Assembly: GCF_009363435.1 (NCBI RefSeq)
Contig: NZ_CP045354.1
Coordinates: 3,872,501-3,936,500, forward strand
DNA length: 64,000 nt
Direction of reading: 5' to 3'
Origin: Labrenzia sp. THAF82
Lineage (GTDB): Bacteria; Pseudomonadota; Alphaproteobacteria; Rhizobiales; Stappiaceae
Made by a program: the position numbers and the translations under genes. The notes below the pieces were generated by a model. That model worked only from the letters and a program-made list of their open reading frames with translations. It was not told the DNA's origin and ran no database searches. This document shows positions 35,517 to 44,460 of the stretch, piece by piece. Numbering within the stretch: the first letter of the stretch is position 1; each line of letters begins with the position of its first letter.

Positions 35517-35822
35517 ATGCTGCTGGTTTATTGCCCCTATTGCAAAGTGGAACGCCCGGAGACAGAGTTTTCCTGTCGCGGAGAGGCCCATATTGCCCGT
35601 CCGTCCGACCCTTCGCAAACCTGTGACGAGGACTGGGTCAACTACCTATACATGCGCTCCAATACCAAAGGCATCTATGCCGAGCGTTGGCGGCACATTC
35701 ACGGGTGCGGTCGCTTTTTCAACGCCGTGCGAGATACGGTCAGCGACAATTTTCTGACGTTCTACAAGGCAGGCGAACCAATGCCGGACCTTGAGGCTCT
35801 TGCCAAGGAGGCCGGCAAATGA
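35517..35822 (+). CDS. soxD: Sarcosine oxidase delta subunit
   Basis: This 101-residue zinc-binding subunit starts at ATG 35517, 13 bp after the soxB stop. Zinc ligands are CPYC (Cys6, Cys9) and the His-x-x-x-Cys pair near residue 60 (HIHGCGRFF). YLYMRSNTKGIYAERWRH is the conserved core of the family. The TGA overlaps the soxA ATG (ATGA). Its role is structural within the complex. Confidence 0.95.
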   Translation: MLLVYCPYCKVERPETEFSCRGEAHIARPSDPSQTCDEDWVNYLYMRSNTKGIYAERWRHIHGCGRFFNAVRDTVSDNFLTFYKAGEPMPDLEALAKEAGK

Positions 35823-38821
35823 GCCAGCCCTTCCGTACGGAAAAAGGCGGCCGGATCAACCGGACCGAACAATTGACCTTTACCTTTGACGGTGAGGAAA
35901 TGCAGGGGCACCAGGGCGATACCCTGGCTTCGGCCCTTCTTGCCAACGGCGTGCATCTGGTTGGCCGCTCCTTCAAGTACCATCGACCGCGCGGCATCGT
36001 GACGTCTGGATCAGAAGAACCGAATGCATTGGTCGGCATTTATCGGCACGGTGATCAGACGCCGAACCTGCGAGCAACCCAGGTAGAACTCTATCAGGGT
36101 CTGGAGGCCATCTCTCAGAACCGGTTTCCTTCACTCGGCTTTGACATCGGAGCTGTAAACGACCTGCTATCACCACTTTTCCCGGCGGGTTTCTACTACA
36201 AGACTTTCATGTGGCCGAAAGCCTTCTGGGATCGCGTCTATGAGCCGGTCATCCGCGCTGCCGCCGGTCTTGGAAAGCCACCCAAGACACCCGACCAGGA
36301 CACCTATGGCAATATTTACGCCCATTGCGATGTCTTGATTGCTGGATCTGGTCCTGCCGGTCTTGCCGCAGCTCTTGCAGCTTCAGAGACTGGCGCAAAG
36401 GTCATCCTTTGCGACGAACAATCTGAATTCGGCGGCTCGTTGCTCAGCGAAGTCAGTGCAAGCATCGATGGGAAAGACCCGTCGGAATGGATTGCAGAAA
36501 CAATTGCCAAGCTTGGACAGATGGACAATGTCACTCTGCTGCCGCGCACGACGGCTTTCGGCTACTTCGCCCATAACTATATCGCCCTCGCGGAACGCGT
36601 GACGGAGCACCTGCCCGATCCCGACCCCAAGTTGCCACGCGAGCGTCTCTGGCAGGTACGTGCCAAGGAAGTGGTGATTGCCTCAGGCGCTATCGAACGT
36701 CCGATGATCTTTCCCGAAAATGATCGACCGGGCATCATGCTCGCGGAAGCCGGGCGGACCTACCTGAACCGATATGGTGTAAAGGTCGGACACAACGTTC
36801 TGGTCGCTGCGGCTTGCGATACCGCCTGGCAAGCAGCGTTTGATCTCGCCGACCATGGCGTTGAAGTTGCCGGGATCGTGGACTTGCGGGAAACTCCGCC
36901 AGAAAACCTAATGGCGATTGCCAAAGCGCGCGGAATTCGTGTTGAGGCAGGATGCATGGTAACCGGCACGCTTGGCCGTAAGCGCATCAAGGCTGCATTG
37001 CTCGGACGCATGATGACGTCTGGAAATGTCGCCTCCGGCGGACAGATTTCCTGTGACACATTGCTGATGTCCGGCGGCTGGACACCAACCGTCAGTCTCT
37101 ACTCCCAATCTCGCGGCAAGGTGGTCTGGGACGCAGACAAGGGAGCTTACGTTCCCGGGGCTTCAGTTCAACGAGAGCGCTCGGCAGGAGCGAGCAAGGG
37201 ACTTTATGGTCTGCAGGCGGCGCTTGAAGACGGATATGCAGCCGGAGAAGACGCTGCCAAGGCTGCCATCGGTAAATCCAAGAAGATCACTTATGCGGCA
37301 GCTACCGGTGGGGAAGCCGGATCCGGCGGAACACTCGGAGCACTGCCACACGATCGAAATGCTTCTCGTGTCAAAGCGTTTGTCGACTATCAGAACGACG
37401 TTACGGCAAAGGACGTCAAGCTGGCCGTGCGCGAAGGCATGCAGTCCATCGAACACATCAAACGCTACACGACAACAGGTATGGCGACCGACCAAGGTCG
37501 GTTGTCCAACATGAATGCGTTGCAAATTGCATCAGATTCGCTGGACAGGCCAGTGACGGATGTTGGTTTGACAACATTCCGCCTTCCGTACACACCGACG
37601 ACGTTCGGCCTTTTTGCGGGCGTTGCCCGCGGTGACTTTTTCGATCCGGTGCGCAAGACCCCCTCACACGATTGGGTTGTTGAGAATGGCGGCGTTTTTG
37701 AAGATGTCGGCCAGTGGAAACGCACCTGGTACTTCCCAAAAAACGGAGAAGACATGCACGCAGCCGTCGCGCGTGAATGCAAAACGGTTCGCGAAAGCGT
37801 TGGCCTCTTTGATGCTTCAACGCTCGGCAAAATTGAAGTGGTCGGCCCGGATGCCGCCGAGTTCCTAGAGCGGATGTACACCAACCCTTGGAAAAAACTA
37901 GCGCCGGGGCGTTGTCGCTATGGTCTGTTGTTGAATGATGCCGGTTTCATAACAGATGACGGTGTCATCGGTCGCCTGGCGGAAGATCGTTTTCACGTCA
38001 CCACCACGACAGGCGGCGCGCCAAGCGTATTTGCCACAATGGAGGACTATCTGCAGACCGAGTGGCCGGAACTGGATGTTTGGATCACCTCCACCACTGA
38101 GCAATACGCTGTTGCAGCAGTTCAGGGACCAAAGGCGCGCGACGTCCTGGCGCCTTTTGTTGAAGGTGTGGACCTTTCTGCAGACGCCCTGCCTCATATG
38201 AGCGTTAAAGAGGCGAAATTCTGCGGTGTTCCTTGTCGTTTGTTCCGCATCTCGTTCACCGGAGAACTCGGCTTTGAAATCAACGTCTCTCGACGCCATG
38301 GCAAAATGATGTGGGAAACGCTGGCCAAGGAAATCGAGAAGTTTGGCGGCACGGCATACGGAACCGAAAGCATGCACGTTCTTCGTGCAGAAAAGGGGTA
38401 CATCATCGTCGGCCAGGACACAGACGGTACCGTGACACCACAAGATGCCGGAATGAGCTGGGCAATAGGCAAGAAGAAAGCAGACTTCGTCGGCAAGCGC
38501 GGACTGGATAGACCAGACCTTGTTGCAGACAACCGCAAGCAGTTTGTCGGCCTGTTGACCAAGGACCCCAAAGTCCAGTTGGAAGAAGGGGCTCAAATTA
38601 CGACGGCCGAGAACCCGGCAATCGGGACACCAGCCGAGGGCCACGTAACCTCCTCCTATTTCAGTCCTGCGCTCGACAGAAGCATTGCACTTGCGATCGT
38701 AAAAAATGGCCATTCGCTCGAAGGCAAAACCCTCTATGTGCCCATGCCAGATGGCAGCATACCGGTAGAAGTCACCGGACCAGTGTTCTATGACAAGGAA
38801 GGAGCACGGCTCAATGTCTGA
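35819..38821 (+). CDS. soxA: Sarcosine oxidase alpha subunit
   Basis: This 1000-residue subunit has three parts. An N-terminal ferredoxin-like domain (LTFTFDGEEMQGHQGDTLAS, then GRSFKYHRPRGI) is followed by an NAD/FAD-type dinucleotide domain starting DVLIAGSGPAGLAAALAA at about residue 170. The third is a C-terminal aminomethyltransferase-like domain (about 600-1000, GRCRYGLLLNDAGFITDDG and FTGELGFEINV) that passes the methyl-derived one-carbon unit to tetrahydrofolate as 5,10-methylene-THF. Without THF the complex releases free formaldehyde and peroxide, which explains the neighbouring adhC-fghA. Overlaps soxD by 4 bp and soxG by 8 bp. Confidence 0.97.
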   Translation: MSQPFRTEKGGRINRTEQLTFTFDGEEMQGHQGDTLASALLANGVHLVGRSFKYHRPRGIVTSGSEEPNALVGIYRHGDQTPNLRATQVELYQGLEAISQNRFPSLGFDIGAVNDLLSPLFPAGFYYKTFMWPKAFWDRVYEPVIRAAAGLGKPPKTPDQDTYGNIYAHCDVLIAGSGPAGLAAALAASETGAKVILCDEQSEFGGSLLSEVSASIDGKDPSEWIAETIAKLGQMDNVTLLPRTTAFGYFAHNYIALAERVTEHLPDPDPKLPRERLWQVRAKEVVIASGAIERPMIFPENDRPGIMLAEAGRTYLNRYGVKVGHNVLVAAACDTAWQAAFDLADHGVEVAGIVDLRETPPENLMAIAKARGIRVEAGCMVTGTLGRKRIKAALLGRMMTSGNVASGGQISCDTLLMSGGWTPTVSLYSQSRGKVVWDADKGAYVPGASVQRERSAGASKGLYGLQAALEDGYAAGEDAAKAAIGKSKKITYAAATGGEAGSGGTLGALPHDRNASRVKAFVDYQNDVTAKDVKLAVREGMQSIEHIKRYTTTGMATDQGRLSNMNALQIASDSLDRPVTDVGLTTFRLPYTPTTFGLFAGVARGDFFDPVRKTPSHDWVVENGGVFEDVGQWKRTWYFPKNGEDMHAAVARECKTVRESVGLFDASTLGKIEVVGPDAAEFLERMYTNPWKKLAPGRCRYGLLLNDAGFITDDGVIGRLAEDRFHVTTTTGGAPSVFATMEDYLQTEWPELDVWITSTTEQYAVAAVQGPKARDVLAPFVEGVDLSADALPHMSVKEAKFCGVPCRLFRISFTGELGFEINVSRRHGKMMWETLAKEIEKFGGTAYGTESMHVLRAEKGYIIVGQDTDGTVTPQDAGMSWAIGKKKADFVGKRGLDRPDLVADNRKQFVGLLTKDPKVQLEEGAQITTAENPAIGTPAEGHVTSSYFSPALDRSIALAIVKNGHSLEGKTLYVPMPDGSIPVEVTGPVFYDKEGARLNV

Positions 38822-39389
38822 CCTCATGGCAAGCGACCTCATCACGCCGGACGCCGGAGAAGCTCCCCTGCTGAGCACAAATGAGGTTTCAATTCTTAAG
38901 GTGGTTCCGCTTACCCGATTGTCGCTGCGTTTGCGCGAAGCGTCGCAAAAGGCCGCCGGATCCGCTTTTGGCGTTGACCTTCCGGTCGAGCCATTGAGTT
39001 CCGCGACCGCTCACAAACGCGCCGCCCTTTGGATGGGCCCGGATGAATGGACACTACTTGCACCGGAAAGTACTTCTCAGTCCGTCTTCTCCGACTTCGA
39101 CGAACAACTCGGAGCTCAACCACACTCGCTCGTCGATGTTTCTGAACGCTCCGAGGCAATAATCGTGAGCGGACAAAAGGCTGCATGGTTGTTGAACACG
39201 GGGATCTTCATTGATTTTTCGATCGAAGAATTTCCTGTCGGAACGGTGTCCAGGACGATTTTTCACAAGTCTCCGGTGATGGTATGGCGCACTGGTGAAG
39301 AAGCGTTTGTTGTCGAGGCCTGGGTATCATTCATGGACTATGTGTCCGGACTGCTAGTGCAATCGGCTTCTGAGTTGAGTGCAGCCTGA
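38814..39389 (+). CDS. soxG: Sarcosine oxidase gamma subunit
   Basis: This 191-residue subunit starts at ATG 38814, inside the soxA end, after GGAG. LTRLSLRLREASQKAA, then RAALWMGPDEWTLLAPE, then SLVDVSERSEAIIVSGQKAAWLLNTG are family landmarks. RTIFHKSPVMVWRTGEEAFVVEAW near the end is typical of SoxG. It completes the heterotetramer and is the last gene of the operon. Confidence 0.93.
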   Translation: MSDLMASDLITPDAGEAPLLSTNEVSILKVVPLTRLSLRLREASQKAAGSAFGVDLPVEPLSSATAHKRAALWMGPDEWTLLAPESTSQSVFSDFDEQLGAQPHSLVDVSERSEAIIVSGQKAAWLLNTGIFIDFSIEEFPVGTVSRTIFHKSPVMVWRTGEEAFVVEAWVSFMDYVSGLLVQSASELSAA

Positions 39390-39418
39390 ATACGTTTCTT
39401 GCTATGAGCTCTCTGTAA

Positions 39419-39436
39419 TCGCGGGTCCGCCCGCGA
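39419..39436 (+). terminator. Hairpin after soxG, possible terminator
   Basis: TCGCGGG (39419-39425) and CCCGCGA (39430-39436) pair over 7 bp around a TCCG tetraloop. The U-rich stretch (CTATTTTACT) begins only about 11 bases later, so termination efficiency is uncertain; the position 30 bp past the soxBDAG stop supports the call. Confidence 0.5.
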
Positions 39437-39508
39437 GAACAAGCCTATTTTACTGATTTCCCTGCCTAAACACTTGCAAAAGAGAACAAAACCCAGCCAA
39501 TTGCTGGG

Positions 39509-40246
39509 ATGCTGAAAATCGGTTCCTACAACATTCAAAAAGCAATTGGCGTGGATGCGCGGCGAAGACCGGACCGGACACTCAAAGTTATCCGAGAACT
39601 GGACTGCGATATTCTAGCGCTTCAGGAAGCCGACAAACGTTTCGGACCAAGAGAGAGCACCCTGGACAGGAACAGCATAGTAGCGGAAACCGACTATCGC
39701 CCTGTTCCATTTGGGACCAGCGAAAAGAGCCTCGGCTGGCATGGAAACGCGATCCTCGTTCGCAAGGATATAAGTGTCTTAAGCTATCAAAGGATCGACC
39801 TGCCGAAACTTGAACCTCGAGGTGCTGTCACTGCCGACCTGATGGTGGCTGACAAAAAGATTCGGATCGCAGCAATGCATCTCAGTCTTGTCGGGCATTT
39901 CCGAAAGAAACAGATTACCTCGCTCATGCATCAACTGCACGAGCACTTGGACTACTTGCCCACGGTGCTGATCGGTGACCTGAACGAATGGCGTGACACC
40001 GCCGGAAGTATCAAGTTGTTCGAGAAACACTACGAAGTGACAACACCTGGAAGAAGCTTTCCCAGCCCAATGCCCGTCGGTAGCCTGGATCGGATTATCA
40101 CGAGCCCGGAATTCACCGTTACGCAAGCAGGTGTTCACAAATCCAAGACAGCCCGTGTTGCATCCGACCACTTGCCCGTTTGGGCCAATCTCACGCTGGA
40201 GCCCGCAGCTCACCTGTCAAAAGGTCTTGAGACCCCTTCGGAATGA
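39509..40246 (+). CDS. Endonuclease/exonuclease/phosphatase (EEP) family metal-dependent hydrolase
   Basis: This 245-residue protein shows every EEP catalytic element: KIGSYNIQ (Asn), DILALQEAD (metal-binding Glu), IAAMHLSLVG, LIGDLNEW (Asp, Asn) and the terminal VASDHLPVWANL (Asp-His). No signal peptide is present, so it is probably cytoplasmic. Family members cleave phosphodiesters in nucleic acids, phosphoinositides or lipids, and the substrate is not evident. The gene converges on the phosphate transporter gene, 17 bp apart. Confidence 0.9.
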   Translation: MLKIGSYNIQKAIGVDARRRPDRTLKVIRELDCDILALQEADKRFGPRESTLDRNSIVAETDYRPVPFGTSEKSLGWHGNAILVRKDISVLSYQRIDLPKLEPRGAVTADLMVADKKIRIAAMHLSLVGHFRKKQITSLMHQLHEHLDYLPTVLIGDLNEWRDTAGSIKLFEKHYEVTTPGRSFPSPMPVGSLDRIITSPEFTVTQAGVHKSKTARVASDHLPVWANLTLEPAAHLSKGLETPSE

Positions 40247-40262
40247 CAGCCCAGCCAGATCA

Positions 40263-41783
40263 TCAAGATATGATCAGTTTAAGAAATCCAAAAAGAGCTG
40301 CTGCCAACATTGCGGCCGCCGGTACCGTCACGGTCCAGGCCGCAACAATCGTCATCAGATTCGCCCGACGAACCAGAAGGCGTCGCTGACGCTCCTCCCT
40401 GTTCTGAAGCTGATTTCGCGGTTTCATGATGCCGTCATCGGCAACATAGCGGTTTCGGTACCATTCTCGGTAAAACCCGACGCCGAACACAGCACCAACG
40501 GCAATATGAGTGGAAGACACCGGCAGGCCGAATGCTGACGCCGCCAACACAGTTGCTGCGGTTGCCAAGGTTACGCAAAAGGCCCTGATCGGACTGAGTT
40601 TTGTGATCTTTTTGCCGACGACAGTAATTAGCCTTCGCCCAAAAAGAAGCAGTCCCGCCGAGATACCGAACGCACCGACTGCACTCACCCATATCGGGAT
40701 CACGGGGTTCAATGTTCCCATGAACCAGAAGCTTAAATCGGTAAACTCATTTGATTGGCTAAGAACGATCGCCGCAAGCGGACCGATTGCATTTGCAACA
40801 TCATTGGCGCCATGAGCAAAGGACAAGAGTGCAGCGGTTACCATCAGTGGAATCGCAAAAAGCCCTTTGAGAGCGCTTGCCCCGCTGTGGGCGTATGCCT
40901 CCTTGCTCGCCGTTTGAGAAAAGACAACGGCCTTGTAGATGCGCCAGACAAGCAAGCCGGTGGAAATTGGTAGAATGATCGTGAGCCACACAGGCAAATC
41001 AAACAAACGGCCAGACACTTTCAGCACCAGATAGGCGCAAAAGGTCGCTCCCATAGCTCCCAACAGCATCGGCAACCAAAACCTGGCCGCTTCTATACGA
41101 TCCTTGGAATAAACCACTCGTGCGTTGATGAATGCCATCAGTCCGGCGCCAATCAGTCCCCCAAGCACCGGTGAGAATATCCAGGTAACCGCAATCGTCG
41201 AAACCGTGGTCCAGTTGATCGCCGAAAATCCACTTGCCGCAATACCTGCGCCAACAATGCCTCCGATAATCGAATGCGTCGTTGAAACCGGCGCTCCGAT
41301 TAACGTCGCAAAATTGATCCACAACGCAGCGGCGGCCATCGCAGTCAACATTGCCTTCATAAAATCGAGGTTGTCCGCGACATCGTTCGGACTGAGTATC
41401 TCGCTTGAAACCGTCGACATGACTTCGTTGCCCGCAAGCAAGGCCCCTGCACTTTCACAAATCGCAGCAATGATCAGTGCGCCCGTCAAGCTGACGACAC
41501 GCGCACCGACGGCTGGACCGACATTGTTGGCAACGTCATTCGCACCGATGTTCAAGGCCATGTAGCCGCCAATTGCGCTGGCAGCGACAAGAATGAAGAC
41601 ATCGGAATATGTTGCGGAAATGACTTGTGTACCGGCTACGGCAGCGCAGAGAGCCACGAAGACAATTGCCAGCCCTGGACCACTTAGCCGGCGCCCCATG
41701 GCTTCAGCCGCATCTCCGACGAATCCCAATCTGTCGAGATCCTTGTCGAGTGCTTTCTGTCTGGCATCCTTGCGTGTCAGCAA
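40263..41783 (-). CDS. PiT-family inorganic phosphate transporter
   Basis: This 506-residue protein has about eleven spans after a 45-residue cytoplasmic N-terminus. The duplicated PiT signature occurs as GANDVANNVGPAVGARV in the first half and GANDVANAIGPLAAIV in the second, and each is followed by the P-V-S-S/T-T-H-x-x-x-G motif (PVSTTHSIIGG, PVSSTHIAVGA). PiT carriers import metal-phosphate with protons or sodium. Longer than E. coli PitA because of the N-terminal tail and central loop. No Pho box is obvious upstream. Confidence 0.92.
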   Translation of the reverse strand: MLTRKDARQKALDKDLDRLGFVGDAAEAMGRRLSGPGLAIVFVALCAAVAGTQVISATYSDVFILVAASAIGGYMALNIGANDVANNVGPAVGARVVSLTGALIIAAICESAGALLAGNEVMSTVSSEILSPNDVADNLDFMKAMLTAMAAAALWINFATLIGAPVSTTHSIIGGIVGAGIAASGFSAINWTTVSTIAVTWIFSPVLGGLIGAGLMAFINARVVYSKDRIEAARFWLPMLLGAMGATFCAYLVLKVSGRLFDLPVWLTIILPISTGLLVWRIYKAVVFSQTASKEAYAHSGASALKGLFAIPLMVTAALLSFAHGANDVANAIGPLAAIVLSQSNEFTDLSFWFMGTLNPVIPIWVSAVGAFGISAGLLLFGRRLITVVGKKITKLSPIRAFCVTLATAATVLAASAFGLPVSSTHIAVGAVFGVGFYREWYRNRYVADDGIMKPRNQLQNREERQRRLLVRRANLMTIVAAWTVTVPAAAMLAAALFGFLKLIIS

Positions 41784-41931
41784 CTAGCGTAATCCTGATG
41801 CGCCGATGTGCGCAAATAGCGCGAGCAACGGCGACGATTTTTGATTGGCGGGTCTTCTGCCGTATTGTCAATGACCCGCATTTTCAGACCAAACTGGAGC
41901 TAAACCTGAAACAGTTTGTCTAATGTTAGGT

Positions 41932-42423
41932 TCAGGTAATTTCAGACCTGTGACGACGCAGAAAACGCCGCAGTGAGGCTTCATCGGCGAGTTTCATGGC
42001 TTCGGAAACCGGGGACCAGACACATTTTCTTTGTCCGATTTCAGGAAAATCCTGAAGCTGTTTTTCGAATCGCACTTTGAAAACCAACACTTTGGTGCGG
42101 ATTTTCAAACCGCTCGCCAAGCCTTTGAACGAGCGAAAACTTCCCAGCGGTCTTGTTTCAGCCGAACCCATGACACCCGCTTCTTCATAAGCTTCAATGC
42201 TCGCGGTTTCACTGGCGGATTTGTCAGTTTCCGGCCAACCCTTGGGCAAGATCATGCGCCCGGTATCTCTGGTGGACACCAACAGGATTTCAGGTTCACT
42301 TTCTCCCGGTCGGACGCACAGCGCAGCAATCTGCAGACGGGCTGGTTTGAAAAACAAACCTGCCAGACCCTGCAACCAGGACGAATCCTGAGTCGAAATT
42401 GCTTTGGCGTCCGCCATCTCCAC
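41932..42423 (-). CDS. Nudix hydrolase, DIPP-like alphaproteobacterial type
   Basis: This 163-residue protein has a Nudix box in degenerate form: GWPETDKSASETASIEAYEE then AGV. The metal-binding E-E of the box is kept, while the first box Glu is Lys and the usual Arg is Ile, a pattern I know from alphaproteobacterial Nudix proteins related to diphosphoinositol-polyphosphate phosphohydrolases. ILLVSTRDTGRMILPKGWP is the substrate-side strand. It may hydrolyse nucleoside diphosphate derivatives or polyphosphates. It lies upstream of the phosphate transporter gene on the same strand, 148 bp away. Confidence 0.8.
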   Translation of the reverse strand: MEMADAKAISTQDSSWLQGLAGLFFKPARLQIAALCVRPGESEPEILLVSTRDTGRMILPKGWPETDKSASETASIEAYEEAGVMGSAETRPLGSFRSFKGLASGLKIRTKVLVFKVRFEKQLQDFPEIGQRKCVWSPVSEAMKLADEASLRRFLRRHRSEIT

Positions 42424-42532
42424 ACCTAATCTCTTGATTGCGCGCTATATAGAGATTTCCGCTGCGTCCGTCCAGACAAAAGTGCACTTGGTGCGCGTGT
42501 TCCGGGGGATAAGATTTGCCTGCACTTCTTTG

Positions 42533-43420
42533 TCAGGTTGTTGTTTTTACATGATCTGCAGTCCAGTTTCCTGGCCACACTTCAGCCTGTCCGGACCTCA
42601 GATTGCGCAGCTGCTCTAACGGTGCATCTACGATCAGGAACGGCTCGCTTTTATCCATGCCGTCGGTGGCCGGAGTTTCGGCACCTATGCCCGTAAATCC
42701 AAATTCTTCTTCACACGGCAAGTAGAGAGCAGCGCCGGACACATTGGTTTCGTTTTGCGTGGTCCCATCTGAACGACCAACAGTACCGCACACCGCGATC
42801 GCGCACATAAGTTCCACCGCTCTCGCCCTGGCGCACCCAAAGACACGGTGATAGCCGGACAGCTTTTCAGTCATGGAAGGAACCAGGACCAGATCTGGAT
42901 TGTGCTTTGCAAGCAGGCAGCTCAGTGCCGGCATTTCAATGTCCAAACAGATCAGGACAGCAATCTTTATGCCACTAAGCTCAAAAATCTTGAGTTCACT
43001 GCCTGGAACCAATTGCCAGGTGTCCGGGCTTTGCTCAAATGGCGTCAGGCTCAATTTGTCCTGATGTTGCACCTTTCCATCGGGCGATAGCAGGAATGCA
43101 GTGTTTGTCAGCCCGGATGGTGTCGCGACTGGCATGGTTCCGACAAGAAGCGAAAGGTTATGTTTCTTGGTAAGTGCCGACAAGTAAGGCAGCAACTCCC
43201 TTCCAACCGACGCAAGAAATGCTAATTCCCCTCTAGGCTCCAGCCCGTCAGGTTTGAAGGCAAGACAACATTCAATGACATATTCAGGCATCATCAGAAT
43301 GCCAGCGTCGGCATTCGCTGCGCGCGCCATACCTTCTTCGATCATTGAAGCGAATTCTTCAACAGACCCAGGTGCCCGACTCAGATTGAAAGACCACAGC
43401 GCGATAGAAAGATGTGTCAT
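42533..43420 (-). CDS. Carbon-nitrogen hydrolase (nitrilase superfamily)
   Basis: This 295-residue protein has the Glu-Lys-Cys triad: Glu46 in MMPEYV, Lys122 in HQDKLSL and Cys158 in VLICLDIEMP. Family members hydrolyse amides or nitriles, for example carbamoyl compounds and omega-amides. The LVPSMTEKLSGYHRVFGCARARA segment is typical of amidase-like branches. Substrate unknown. No signal peptide. Codirectional with the Nudix gene, 109 bp upstream of it. Confidence 0.88.
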   Translation of the reverse strand: MTHLSIALWSFNLSRAPGSVEEFASMIEEGMARAANADAGILMMPEYVIECCLAFKPDGLEPRGELAFLASVGRELLPYLSALTKKHNLSLLVGTMPVATPSGLTNTAFLLSPDGKVQHQDKLSLTPFEQSPDTWQLVPGSELKIFELSGIKIAVLICLDIEMPALSCLLAKHNPDLVLVPSMTEKLSGYHRVFGCARARAVELMCAIAVCGTVGRSDGTTQNETNVSGAALYLPCEEEFGFTGIGAETPATDGMDKSEPFLIVDAPLEQLRNLRSGQAEVWPGNWTADHVKTTT

Positions 43421-43503
43421 GGCACCCTGAAAGATGACTAACGAAAATCTTACTTAGTAATCCGGGCGCTATTGTATCAAGTCAGAAAAATGAGGTTTTA
43501 GTT

Positions 43504-43695
43504 TCAGTCTATAAACAATCCAACGAAAGCTGCGAGAAAAACAAGGAAGCCAGTCCCTATCAAGGCCCCTTTGGGCTCCCTCGGCAGCTCTGTGAGTTTG
43601 GCTGATTTTCGCACTTCGCGGATCCCTTTCAGGGCGCGTGTCGTTCGCTGGTCAATTTCCGCAAAATACGGCGAAAGCTCATTCTGAGCGCGCAT
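43504..43695 (-). CDS. Small single-span membrane protein of unknown function
   Basis: This 63-residue protein has a charged N-terminal amphipathic half (FAEIDQRTTRALKGIREVRK) and one C-terminal membrane span (LIGTGFLVFLAAFVGLFID). ATG 43695 follows GAGGA by about seven bases, which supports real translation. A small inverted repeat (CACGA-TTCCT-TCGTG) lies just upstream of that site. The family is not recognised; a tail-anchored regulatory peptide is possible. Confidence 0.55.
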   Translation of the reverse strand: MRAQNELSPYFAEIDQRTTRALKGIREVRKSAKLTELPREPKGALIGTGFLVFLAAFVGLFID

Positions 43696-43835
43696 GCCTG
43701 ATCCTCACGATTCCTTCGTGGGATCCAACATAAAGCAGCGGCGTTAGAGCTTGGTTAATACGACCTTTCCGCGGGAGGTGGTGAATACAATAAGACCTGA
43801 TAGGATCCAAACATCACTCGCAGGGAAAAACACGC

Positions 43836-44459
43836 ATGATTGAACCAACTGTATTGCTAACGTATGTGATCATCGTTCTGGGATTTGTTTTTATACCGGG
43901 ACCTGCAACACTGCTTACGGTTACGCGCGCAACAAGTTCAGGTGCAAAGGCCGGAATTGCGACCGGTGCCGGAATAGCCGTCGGAGATGTGATTCATACA
44001 CTTTTGGCGGTTCTTGGCCTTTCGGCGATCATTGCGACATCTGCGGTTCTGTTCAACGTGATCAAATATCTTGGTGCCGCCTACTTGATCTATTTGGGCG
44101 TTAAAGCGCTCCTGGCGCGGTCCAACCTAGCTGGCATCAAAATTCCTCCCGTTACGCCCGGCACTGCATTCAAACAAGCTGTCTACGCTGAGCTGCTCAA
44201 TCCGAAAACAGCATTGTTTTTCCTTTCGTTTCTGCCTCAATTCGTGCAACCAGAAAACGGAATGGTCTTTCTTCAACTGATCATTCTCGGTTTGATTTTC
44301 GTTGCACTTGGCCTGATCAGCACAGTCGTTTTTGCTGTTAGCGCAGGCGCTCTTGGAGATTACCTGAGAAAAAATCCAGCAGTTGTGAAATGGCAGAACA
44401 AGGTCGTCGGATTGATATTCGTCTCGTTGGGAGTTCGCCTGGCGCTTCAGGAAAAATAG
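43836..44459 (+). CDS. LysE/RhtB-family amino-acid exporter
   Basis: This 207-residue protein has six hydrophobic segments. The family signature FIPGPATLLTVTRATSSGAKAG with GIAVGD follows at residues 19-50, and LIYLGVKALLA is the third-helix motif. PKTALFFLSFLPQF is the conserved Pro-Lys-x-x-Leu/Phe-Phe element. It would export an amino acid such as homoserine, threonine or lysine. The stop lies 1 bp from that of recJ on the other strand. Confidence 0.9.
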   Translation: MIEPTVLLTYVIIVLGFVFIPGPATLLTVTRATSSGAKAGIATGAGIAVGDVIHTLLAVLGLSAIIATSAVLFNVIKYLGAAYLIYLGVKALLARSNLAGIKIPPVTPGTAFKQAVYAELLNPKTALFFLSFLPQFVQPENGMVFLQLIILGLIFVALGLISTVVFAVSAGALGDYLRKNPAVVKWQNKVVGLIFVSLGVRLALQEK

Positions 44460-44460
44460 A

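Noticed and set aside
37898..38878. 326-codon minus-strand frame over the end of soxA
   Set aside because: Antisense to the conserved aminomethyltransferase domain of soxA; no recognisable protein features.
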